Shown here: piece by piece, positions 54,303 through 61,568 of the stretch
Position numbering within the stretch: position 1 is the stretch's first letter
How the letters are laid out: every line of letters begins with the position of its first letter
Assembly (NCBI GenBank): GCA_038207565.1
Contig: JBBQZQ010000018.1
Coordinates: 15,296 to 79,295, forward strand
Direction: 5' to 3'
DNA: 64,000 nt
DNA from: JALZAI01 sp038207565
Lineage (GTDB): Bacteria; Actinomycetota; Actinomycetes; Mycobacteriales; Jatrophihabitantaceae
Notes under the pieces: model-generated
Database searches by the model: none
Told to the model about the DNA's origin: nothing
What the model saw: only the letters and a program-made list of their open reading frames with translations
Made by a program: the position numbers and the translations under genes

Positions 54303-55058
54303 CTACTCTGCCCCGACCGACTCCAGCACCTCGTCGCTGACGTCGAAGTTGGCATAGACATTCTGGACGTCGTCGGAATCCTCGAGCGCCTCGACCAGGC
54401 GGAACACCTTGCGGGCGCCCGCCTCGTCCAGCGGCACCTGCACGCTGGGCAGGAACGAGCTCTCGGCCGAGTCGTAGTCGATGCCGGCGTCCTGCAGGGA
54501 CGTGCGGACGGCGACCAGGTCGGTGGCCTCGCTGACCACCTCGAAGGAGTCGCCGAGGTCATTGACCTCCTCCGCACCCGCGTCGAGCACGGCGGCCAGC
54601 ACGTCGTCCTCGTCGAGTTCATTCTTCGGGACCAGGACGACGCCCTTGCGGCTGAACAGGTAGGACACCGAGCCGGGATCGGCCATCGAGCCGCCATTGC
54701 GGCTCATCGCGACGCGCACCTCGGTGGCGGCGCGGTTGCGGTTGTCGGTCAAGCACTCGACGAGGATCGCGACGCCGCTCGGCCCGTAGCCCTCGTACAT
54801 GATCGTCTGCCAGTCCGCGCCGCCGGACTCGGCACCGGAACCGCGCTTGACGGCGCGGTCGATGTTGTCGATCGGGACCGAGGTCTTGCGCGCCTTCTGG
54901 ATCGCGTCGTAGAGGGTGGGATTGCCGTCGGGATCACCACCGCCGGTACGGGCCGCGACCTCGATGTTCTTGATCAGCTTCGCGAAGAGCTTGCCGCGCT
55001 TGGCGTCGACCACGGCCTTCTTGTGCTTGGTCGTCGCCCATTTCGAATGGCCGCTCAT
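54303..55058 (-). CDS. yebC: YebC/PmpR-family probable transcriptional regulatory protein
   Basis: A 251-residue YebC/TACO1 protein. It begins MSGHSKWATTKHKKAVVDAKRG and has KLIKNIEVAARTGGGDP, IDNIDRAVKRGSG, IMYEGYGPSGVAILVECLTDN and NRAATEVRVAMSRNGGSM. YebC proteins were described as transcription factors and, more recently, as aids to translation of difficult (proline-rich) sequences. It overlaps the end of pdxT by ATGA and ends the pdxT-yebC pair. Confidence 0.95.
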   Translation of the reverse strand: MSGHSKWATTKHKKAVVDAKRGKLFAKLIKNIEVAARTGGGDPDGNPTLYDAIQKARKTSVPIDNIDRAVKRGSGAESGGADWQTIMYEGYGPSGVAILVECLTDNRNRAATEVRVAMSRNGGSMADPGSVSYLFSRKGVVLVPKNELDEDDVLAAVLDAGAEEVNDLGDSFEVVSEATDLVAVRTSLQDAGIDYDSAESSFLPSVQVPLDEAGARKVFRLVEALEDSDDVQNVYANFDVSDEVLESVGAE

Positions 55059-55672
55059 GCAGTGCCCCGTCCCTCTTTCACCATGTTGCAGAAGTAGGCG
55101 TGGATGCGCCCGTCCCCCGTGAGTTCCGGGTGGAACGACGTCGCAAGCAGGTGCTGCTGGCGAACCGCGACGATCCTACCGGCGGCGGCGCCGGTACTCA
55201 CCCGGCCGAGTGCCGTGGCCCCGGGCCCGACCTCCTGCACCCAGGGCGCCCGGATGAACACCGCGTGCACGGGACCGCCCTCGATGCCGTCGAGGTCCAC
55301 GTCCTCCTCGAAGGAATCCACCTGCCGGCCGAACGCATTCCGGCGCACCGAGATGTCGATCCCGCCGATCGTCTCCTCGAGCGGCGAGCCCCCGCCGTCG
55401 ACCCGGTCGGCGAGCAGGATCATGCCCGCGCACGAACCGTAAGCGGGCAAACCTGCCGCGATGTGCTCGCGCAACGGATCCATCAGCTCGAAGATCCGGG
55501 CCAGCTTCACCATCGTGGTCGACTCGCCACCCGGCAGCACCAGGCCGTCGAGGGCCGTGAGCTCGGACGGCCGGCGTATGGGGACGGCGTAACAGCCCGC
55601 CGCCTCGACAGCGCGGGCGTGCTCACGGACGTCCCCCTGCAGGGCGAGGACACCGATCGTCGGCGGGCTCAC
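55055..55672 (-). CDS. pdxT: Pyridoxal 5'-phosphate synthase glutaminase subunit
   Basis: Supplies ammonia to PdxS for PLP synthesis. The 205 residues have GVLALQGDVREHARAVEAAG, LVLPGGESTTMVKL, the nucleophile in GSCAGMILLAD, VFIRAPWVQEVG, and the catalytic His/Glu in TSFHPELTGDGRIH. GTG 55672 (VSPPTIGVLALQ) matches the family start; ATG 55687 five codons earlier is an alternative. It lies 124 bp downstream of pdxS on the same strand. Confidence 0.95.
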   Translation of the reverse strand: MSPPTIGVLALQGDVREHARAVEAAGCYAVPIRRPSELTALDGLVLPGGESTTMVKLARIFELMDPLREHIAAGLPAYGSCAGMILLADRVDGGGSPLEETIGGIDISVRRNAFGRQVDSFEEDVDLDGIEGGPVHAVFIRAPWVQEVGPGATALGRVSTGAAAGRIVAVRQQHLLATSFHPELTGDGRIHAYFCNMVKEGRGTA

Positions 55673-55796
55673 GCCCGAGCTTCGCATCGCTGGCTCACTG
55701 CGCTCATGTCCGATCCGTCGAGTCGCGACCTAGCGAGGCGGGTGGCGTGCTGCATCCCGCCACAGGACGAGGACGCTGCGCCGGAAAGACCCGCGC

Positions 55797-56717
55797 CTAC
55801 CAGCCGCGCTCCGCCAGCCGGTGCGGCTGCGGGACGTCCTCGACGTTGATGCCGACCATGGCCTCACCCAGGCCGCGCGAGACCTTGGCGAGCACGTCCG
55901 GGTCGTCGTAGAAGGTGGTGGCCTTGACGATGGCCTCGGCGCGCTGCGCCGGGTTGCCCGACTTGAAGATGCCCGAGCCGACGAACACCCCCTCGGCGCC
56001 GAGCTGCATCATCATCGCGGCGTCGGCCGGGGTGGCGATCCCGCCCGCGGTGAACAGCACGACGGGCAGCTTGCCGAGCGAGGCGACCTCGCGCACCAGC
56101 TCATACGGCGCCTGCAGCTCCTTCGCGGCGACGAACAACTCGTCCTCGGCCATGTTCTGCAGCCGCCGGATCTCCTGTCGGATCGTGCGCATGTGCGTCG
56201 TCGCGTTCGAGACGTCCCCGGTGCCTGCCTCGCCCTTGGAACGGATCATCGCCGCACCCTCGGTGATCCGCCGGAGCGCCTCACCCAGGTTGGTGGCTCC
56301 GCACACGAAGGGGACGGTGAACGCCCACTTGTCGATGTGGTTCGCGTAATCGGCGGGCGTGAGCACCTCGGACTCGTCGACGTAGTCGACACCGAGGGAC
56401 TGCAGCACCTGCGCCTCGACGAAGTGGCCGATACGCGCCTTGGCCATGACCGGGATCGAGACGGTCGAGATGATGCTGTCAATCATGTCCGGATCGCTCA
56501 TCCGCGACACGCCGCCCTGCGCCCGGATGTCGGCAGGCACGCGCTCGAGCGCCATGACGGCCACGGCGCCAGCGTCCTCGGCGATCTTGGCCTGCTCAGC
56601 GGTGACGACATCCATGATGACGCCGCCCTTGAGCATCTCAGCCATGCCGCGCTTGACACGTGAGGTGCCCGTCGCGTGCTGACTGGCGGGTTCGGAGTTG
56701 CTGTTCTGCTCGGGCAT
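55797..56717 (-). CDS. pdxS: Pyridoxal 5'-phosphate synthase lyase subunit
   Basis: Condenses ribose 5-phosphate, glyceraldehyde 3-phosphate and ammonia into PLP. The 306 residues show VKRGMAEMLKGGVIMDVV, ALERVPADIRAQGGVSRMSDP, the lysine-bearing MAKARIGHFVEAQ, GATNLGEALRRI, GEAGTGDVSNATTHMR and FTAGGIATPADAAMMMQLGA. ATG 56717 follows a minus-strand TAGAAT (56724-56729) by exactly 6 nt, so the mRNA is probably leaderless. Confidence 0.97.
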   Translation of the reverse strand: MPEQNSNSEPASQHATGTSRVKRGMAEMLKGGVIMDVVTAEQAKIAEDAGAVAVMALERVPADIRAQGGVSRMSDPDMIDSIISTVSIPVMAKARIGHFVEAQVLQSLGVDYVDESEVLTPADYANHIDKWAFTVPFVCGATNLGEALRRITEGAAMIRSKGEAGTGDVSNATTHMRTIRQEIRRLQNMAEDELFVAAKELQAPYELVREVASLGKLPVVLFTAGGIATPADAAMMMQLGAEGVFVGSGIFKSGNPAQRAEAIVKATTFYDDPDVLAKVSRGLGEAMVGINVEDVPQPHRLAERGW

Positions 56718-56723
56718 ACCCCG

Positions 56724-56729
56724 ATTCTA
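56724..56729 (-). promoter_or_regulatory. pdxS -10 element
   Basis: TAGAAT on the minus strand, one base from the TATAAT consensus, with 6 nt to the ATG. There is no ribosome site in that gap. No good -35 was seen, suggesting dependence on an activator or an extended element. Confidence 0.55.
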
Positions 56730-56842
56730 CGAGCCTGGAAAGGCGCGCCGGTCCGCGCGCGGCGAGCCGTTGGGCAACCGGTGGTCTGGCAACGGCGCGT
56801 GGCGACGCGGGCCTGGACAGCAGGCGCAGCCGGGCTGGACGC

Positions 56843-57946
56843 TCAGCGGCCGCTGATCGGGGCCGTTCGCCGGACCAGGGCCACCCAGGTGTTACCCGGC
56901 ATCAGCGTGAGCGCCTTGCCCGATGCCGTCGTCAACGTCGTAGCGCCGGAGAGTCTGGTGCGTCTCCAGGTGCCCTCGATCCGCCGTCCGTTGCGAAACA
57001 CCGTCGCCTTTCCCTTGCCCTTCGTCATCGTGAACTGTGCCGGGTAGCCGTTGACGTCGGTGTCCTGGGGATGGTTCACGATGCGGCAGCGCTGAACGAT
57101 GACGTTGTTGGTGGCCATCGGTCTGCCGTCCGCGGCCCGCTGCGGGGATCCGTCGATGTAGCGCACGTACTGCTTGGTGTGCCCGTCCCATCGGAACTCG
57201 ACGAGCTGGCGACCCACCCGGGTCCGTACGTCGGTGCCGACCGTCCCCTTCGTCGGCAGTCTGGCGTCGAAGCGCCAGCCGATACTCCTCGGCCGCGGCG
57301 TGTGGACCTTCGTGGCGACGCGGGAGAGGTTCAGGAGGAGGTTGATGTAGGACGACTGGTAGCGCGAGACCCGTGAGTAGTACCGAGCCCCGTCGTCATT
57401 GATCCAGCCGCGGATACCGGACTTGCGCAGGAGCGGCAGCGCGTCGTGCCCGCCGCCCGACGCCGCCTCGGTGATCTTGCCGTACTGCAGCAGCAGCTCT
57501 GGGTCGCTCGGGCGGGTGCTGCGGACGTAACCGACGACCGGTTTGTTGGTGCCGAAAACCGCGACCAGGCGCGTCAGGCCGGCCTCGGCCTCCTCGATGT
57601 AGACGACGTCGGCCCGGTCGACGCCGCGCTGGGGGCGTCCCGGTGAAGTGTCGTCGATCTTGACCGCGATGACCGGTGACCTGGGTTCCGGACCGTGCCC
57701 GGTGAGCGGGTTGACCTTCGGGAGGTGGTGGGGCTTGCTCGCCGCCTGCCGCGATCTGGTGCTGCTCGACCCGGGGGCCGACGCCGAGGCGTGCGACGCG
57801 GATCGGCCCGTGGTGGTCGACGGCGGCGGTGACGAGCGCTGCGGCCCGGACGTCGACGACCCGCCGTCACCGCCGCTGCAGGCCGCCATCGCGAGGGCGG
57901 TTGTCGTCACGCACAGCAGCCGGACTGCGCGGGAGGCGAGGATCAC
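56843..57946 (-). CDS. DUF3048 domain lipoprotein
   Basis: A 367-residue exported lipoprotein with a signal peptide and lipobox LAMAACSGG (cysteine about 22), a Ser/Pro/Thr-rich linker to about residue 70, then DUF3048. The domain reads PVIAVKIDDTSPGRPQRGVDRADVVYIEEAEAGLTRLVAVF in two strands, GYVRSTRPSDPELL, and the C-terminal DUF3048_C region ending TLMPGNTWVALV. The family resembles Bacillus YerB, function unknown, on the outer face of the membrane. GTG 57946 overlaps the LemA-like stop (GTGA), placing it at the end of the PIM-lipid gene run. Confidence 0.88.
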   Translation of the reverse strand: MILASRAVRLLCVTTTALAMAACSGGDGGSSTSGPQRSSPPPSTTTGRSASHASASAPGSSSTRSRQAASKPHHLPKVNPLTGHGPEPRSPVIAVKIDDTSPGRPQRGVDRADVVYIEEAEAGLTRLVAVFGTNKPVVGYVRSTRPSDPELLLQYGKITEAASGGGHDALPLLRKSGIRGWINDDGARYYSRVSRYQSSYINLLLNLSRVATKVHTPRPRSIGWRFDARLPTKGTVGTDVRTRVGRQLVEFRWDGHTKQYVRYIDGSPQRAADGRPMATNNVIVQRCRIVNHPQDTDVNGYPAQFTMTKGKGKATVFRNGRRIEGTWRRTRLSGATTLTTASGKALTLMPGNTWVALVRRTAPISGR

Positions 57947-58560
57947 TGGTCGTCCTTCGGGTCGTGCGGACCGTCCTGCGGACGACCGGATGCGCGGGTC
58001 GTCTCGGAAGCTACGGGGCCCGGGGCCTCCGGTGCGGTACCCGCGCCGAGCTGGGGCGCGGTGTCCTCGATGTCGAAGAACTGAGGCAGGTCGGCGTGAC
58101 CGGCCAGGCGGAGCAATCTCGTCATCCGGCGCGCACGCAGCGACCGGGTGTCACGCACGGCGTCGTTGTAGAAGCGCCGGGCCACCTGCACGCGGACGGC
58201 GGCCTCGCGCAATTCGGCCGCTGCCTCCGGCGCGACCAGGGTCTCGTCCCCGGCCAGTTCGAGGACGGCGCGGCCCACGGCGTTCTCGACGACCTCGCGG
58301 GCGCTCGACGGATCCGGGTTGAGCGCCGCCTCGGCCACCGTCTGGCGATAGCTACGCTGCTCGGCGTCCAACCCACTGCCGGGCGACTCGGCAACGTGCA
58401 GCAATGCTGCCGCGCGCCGGACCAACTGGGCATCGAGCGCGGCGCGGGCCGCGTCGACCCGGGCGTGCAACCGATCCAGGCGGGTGAGCGTGGAGGTGAT
58501 CCATATCGACAGCACGACCGCCAGCACGACGGCGACGACGAGCCATGCGACGGGAAGCAC
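57943..58560 (-). CDS. LemA-like membrane protein following pimA
   Basis: A 205-residue protein: N-terminal membrane helix (VAWLVVAVVLAVVLSIWIT, about 4-22), then a helical domain with LDRLHARVDAARAALDAQL and a C-terminal VQVARRFYNDAVRDTRSLRA, which resembles the LemA signature (ARRFYNDAV). The last 40 residues are polar. Proteins of this kind often follow pimA in actinobacteria; the role is unknown. GTG 58560 begins 10 bp after the pimA stop, and its own stop overlaps the DUF3048 gene by GTGA. Confidence 0.72.
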   Translation of the reverse strand: MLPVAWLVVAVVLAVVLSIWITSTLTRLDRLHARVDAARAALDAQLVRRAAALLHVAESPGSGLDAEQRSYRQTVAEAALNPDPSSAREVVENAVGRAVLELAGDETLVAPEAAAELREAAVRVQVARRFYNDAVRDTRSLRARRMTRLLRLAGHADLPQFFDIEDTAPQLGAGTAPEAPGPVASETTRASGRPQDGPHDPKDDQ

Positions 58561-58570
58561 GGCACCGAAC

Positions 58571-59695
58571 CTAGCCCGGAAGCAGCCCGGCCCCGGCGAT
58601 CGCCAGCTCGTACACCCGCATGATCGACTGCGCGACCACATTCCAGTCGAACGGTGCGACGGCCCGCGCGCCCGCGGCGACCAACCGCGCTCGGGACGCC
58701 GGGTCGTCCAGCGTGGCGGCCAGGGTGGCGGCCAGTGCGGCGGGGTCACCGGCCGGGAACAACGCCCCGGCCGCGCCGCCGCCGAGGACGCGACGGAAGG
58801 CCTCCAGGTCGCTGGCCACGATCGGTGCACCGGCCGCCATGGCCTCGAGCAGGATGATCCCGAAGCTTTCCTGCCCGGTGTTGGGCGCGCAATAGACGTC
58901 CACGCTGTGCAGCAAGCGCACCTTGTCGCTGTCCTCGATCTGGCCCAGCAGGACGATCCGCGCAGCCACCTTGCGGGGTAGCCGGGACCGGAAGTCCTCG
59001 GCGACACCGCGCCCGGCGACCACCAGCCGCAGCCCGGGGCGATCGTCGACCAGCCGGCCCAGGGCATCCACCAGCACGTCCATGCCCTTGCGCGGCTCGT
59101 CGTAGCGGCCGATGAACCCGATCGTCCCGCCCTCGCGCGGGTAGCCGGGCAACGGCGTGGCGCCGGCGAAATTGGCAAGCGCGACGCCGTTCGGGATGAC
59201 CACGGCGTCCGCGCCCAGGTGCTCGACGATCACGGTGCGCGCGGCGGGTGACACGGCGATACGTCCGCTCAATTTCTCCAAGAACGGCTGCAGGGCGGAG
59301 TCGAACATCGAATAGAAGCGCGATCGGGGGTTCGCGGCGTGGAAGGTCGCGACCAGCGGTCCGTCGTGGATCATGCAGGTGAGTAGCGACAGGCTCGGCG
59401 GAGCCGGCTCGTGCACGTGCACCACGTCGAAAGCGCCGTCGCGCAGCCAGCGGCGAACCCGGGCGGCCGACACGATCCCAAACTGCAGCCGGGCGATCGA
59501 CCCGTTGTACGGGATCGGCACCGCCTTGCCGGCCATCACCACGTAGTCCTCCAGCCCCGGCGCGTCCTCGTCTCCGGGCGCGAGTACCGAGACCGCGTGG
59601 CCCTGGCGGATGAGCTGCTCGGCGAGGTCGCGGACATGCGCCTGCACGCCACCGGGGATGTTCCACGAGTACGGGCAGACCATGCCGATGCGCAT
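58571..59695 (-). CDS. pimA: Phosphatidylinositol alpha-mannosyltransferase PimA-like
   Basis: GT4 glycosyltransferase that puts the first mannose on phosphatidylinositol at the inner face of the membrane. The 374 residues begin MRIGMVCPYSWNIPGGVQAH, the PimA hallmark, then VVHVHEPAPPSLSLL, ATFHAANPRSRFY, VIPNGVALANF, GFIGRYDEPRKGMDVLVDAL and the nucleotide-sugar site GQESFGIILLEAMAAGAPIVAS. It follows patA on the same strand, but a 157-bp tandem-repeat region separates them. The frame stays open into that repeat; the ATG at 59695 fits the family start. Confidence 0.94.
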   Translation of the reverse strand: MRIGMVCPYSWNIPGGVQAHVRDLAEQLIRQGHAVSVLAPGDEDAPGLEDYVVMAGKAVPIPYNGSIARLQFGIVSAARVRRWLRDGAFDVVHVHEPAPPSLSLLTCMIHDGPLVATFHAANPRSRFYSMFDSALQPFLEKLSGRIAVSPAARTVIVEHLGADAVVIPNGVALANFAGATPLPGYPREGGTIGFIGRYDEPRKGMDVLVDALGRLVDDRPGLRLVVAGRGVAEDFRSRLPRKVAARIVLLGQIEDSDKVRLLHSVDVYCAPNTGQESFGIILLEAMAAGAPIVASDLEAFRRVLGGGAAGALFPAGDPAALAATLAATLDDPASRARLVAAGARAVAPFDWNVVAQSIMRVYELAIAGAGLLPG

Positions 59696-59855
59696 CAGCC
59701 CAGTCCCGTCACGATCCCCGTCACGGCGGGCGCCACGACCAGCCCTGTCACGACCGGCGCCACGACCAGCCCTGTCACGACCGGCCACACGACCGGCGCC
59801 ACGACCGGCGTCACGACCAGCCCCGTCACGACCAGCCCCGTCACGACCGGCGTCA
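59696..59855. repeat. Mixed 12/15-bp tandem repeat between patA and pimA
   Basis: Eleven to twelve copies of a CACGACC core, spaced as 12-bp (GTCACGACCGGC-like) and 15-bp (GTCACGACCAGCCCC-like) units, fill the gap and run into the patA stop codon. No conserved protein is encoded. The repeat contains no ribosome site for pimA that I can see. Confidence 0.9.
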
Positions 59856-60782
59856 CGGCACGCTCGCGGGCTCGGCCGGCTCCCGGACGGGCAGATCGGC
59901 CAGCCACAGCCGCTGCAGCATGTGCCAGTCGGCCGGATGCTCGGCGATGCCCTGGGCGAACACGTCCGCCAGCGCCTGCGTCCCCTGGGTGACCCGATCA
60001 CGCATCGGGCCGGCTGGTAACTCTAGCGGTGGGTAGATGCGCTGCCCCCAGCCGTGCCCGGTGAACCACAGGCTGACGGGCAGCAATGCGGCACCCGTTG
60101 TCGCGGCGAGCAGCGCCGGGCCACCGGGCATCCGGGTGGCCTCGCCGAAGAACTGCACCTCGATGCCGCTACGCGAGAGGTCGCGGTCGGCGGGCAGGCA
60201 GATGATGCGGTTCGCGTGCAACCGCTCCTTGAGCACCGTCGAGGGCGCACGCTCGCCACCGGTGAGCGGCAACACCTCCATGCCGAGGGACTCGCGATAG
60301 GCGACGAAACGCTCGAACAGCGATTCAGGCTCCAGGCGTTCGGCGACCGTCGTGAACCGGCCGTAGCGCGCCACCGTCCATAGCCCCGCGACGTCCCAGT
60401 TGCCCTGGTGCGGCAGGGCGACAACTGCTCCGTTGCCCCGGTCCAGTGCCGCATCGAGATTCTCCGCGCCTTCGGTCTGGACGCCCGCGAGGACGGCGGC
60501 GTGATCCATTTTCGGCAGCCGGAACGTCTCCAGCCAGTAGCGGGAGTACGAGCGCAACGCATCCCCGACGAGCTGGTCCATACGCAGTTCGGACATGCCG
60601 GGGCCGACGACGCGACGAAGGTTCTTACGCAGCTGGCGGGTGCTGGTGCCGTTGCGCACCGTGGCGGCGTCGGCGGCCGCTCGGAACGCGCGCGCCGCCA
60701 CCCCCTCCGGTGCCGACTTAACCAGTCCCCATCCGGCGGCGAAACCGAGGTCGGCGGTGCGTTCGCGGGCGCGCTCGAACAT
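59853..60782 (-). CDS. patA: Phosphatidylinositol mannoside acyltransferase (PatA-like)
   Basis: Acylates the first mannose of phosphatidylinositol mannosides; LpxL/HtrB-like acyltransferase. The 309 residues have an Arg-rich N-terminus, the catalytic HX4D in VALPHQGNWDVAGLW (about 125-139), RIICLPADRDLSRSGIEVQFF and MPGGPALLAATTGAALLPVSLWF, and the C-terminal DWHMLQRLWLADL. ATG 60782 shares one base with the pgsA stop (TGATG). pgsA-patA-pimA is the mycobacterial PIM operon order. Confidence 0.93.
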   Translation of the reverse strand: MFERARERTADLGFAAGWGLVKSAPEGVAARAFRAAADAATVRNGTSTRQLRKNLRRVVGPGMSELRMDQLVGDALRSYSRYWLETFRLPKMDHAAVLAGVQTEGAENLDAALDRGNGAVVALPHQGNWDVAGLWTVARYGRFTTVAERLEPESLFERFVAYRESLGMEVLPLTGGERAPSTVLKERLHANRIICLPADRDLSRSGIEVQFFGEATRMPGGPALLAATTGAALLPVSLWFTGHGWGQRIYPPLELPAGPMRDRVTQGTQALADVFAQGIAEHPADWHMLQRLWLADLPVREPAEPASVP

Positions 60783-61405
60783 CAGGGCCGCGCCGGCTCG
60801 CGGGCCGGCTCGTGCGCCTGGCGGTAGACGGTCGCGAAGCGCTGCCCCACCGTGATCGCTGATGCCGCGACCAGCAGCCAGAGCGCGGCCGCGAGGACGA
60901 AGGGGACGCCGAGACCGGTCAGGGCGGTCCCGACGAGGACGGCAATCAGCCGCTCCGCGCGCTCGGCGATACCGACCGTTGCGGTAAGCCCCGCCGCCTC
61001 GGCGCGCGCCCTGATGTAGGAGGTCAACGACCCGAGCACCAGGCAGAGCAGCGCGGCGAGCAGCATCCAGCGCTGGTCGTGACGGGCGAAGTACCAGGCG
61101 ACGGCGCCGAAGATCGCAGCGTCGGCGATCCGGTCGCAGGAGGAGTCCAGCACGCTGCCGAAGGCTGAGGCGCGGCCGCCTGCCCGCGCGACCGCGCCGT
61201 CGACGAGGTCGAGCAGCACGAAGGCGGTGACCACGACGGTCCCGGTGATCCACCAGCCGGTGGCGAAGAAGGCGAGGCAGCCGACCACGACGCCGACTGT
61301 CCCGATCACCGTGATCACGTTGGGCGTGACACCGACCCGCGCGAGTCCGCCGCCGAGCGGTTCGAGCGCCTTCGAGACCGCGGTGCGGGCATGAATGTTC
61401 AGCAC
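60782..61405 (-). CDS. pgsA: Phosphatidylinositol phosphate synthase (CDP-alcohol phosphatidyltransferase)
   Basis: Joins CDP-diacylglycerol and inositol phosphate to make the PI precursor of PIMs. The 207-residue membrane protein has the complete CDP-alcohol motif D-x2-DG-x2-AR-x8-G-x3-D-x3-D, starting DLVDGAVARAGG (about 66) and ending GSVLDSSCD. About five hydrophobic segments surround it (for example VITVIGTVGVVVGCLAFFAT and MLLAALLCLVLGSLTSYI). GTG 61405 is the start. First gene of the PIM operon; 163 bp separate it from the divergent EF-G2 gene. Confidence 0.94.
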   Translation of the reverse strand: MLNIHARTAVSKALEPLGGGLARVGVTPNVITVIGTVGVVVGCLAFFATGWWITGTVVVTAFVLLDLVDGAVARAGGRASAFGSVLDSSCDRIADAAIFGAVAWYFARHDQRWMLLAALLCLVLGSLTSYIRARAEAAGLTATVGIAERAERLIAVLVGTALTGLGVPFVLAAALWLLVAASAITVGQRFATVYRQAHEPAREPARP

Positions 61406-61568
61406 GCTGTGCTTGGTGTCCGTTCCGTTCGTGGGGCGGGTGGTCTGGGCGGCCTAACGATAGCTGCCTCGGCTCGTCGTGGCCGTGCGCTCTTGTCCCG
61501 GCCGTCCTTCGGGTGTCGAATGCCGGGAACCACACTTCCCGACGGACGGTGTTCTGGAGGTCGCAGCG

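Noticed and set aside
59696..60001. N-terminal extension of PimA through the repeat array (GAGRD-rich peptide)
   Set aside because: The open frame results from the repeat unit being a multiple of three; PimA proteins begin at MRIGMVCPYSWNIPGG.
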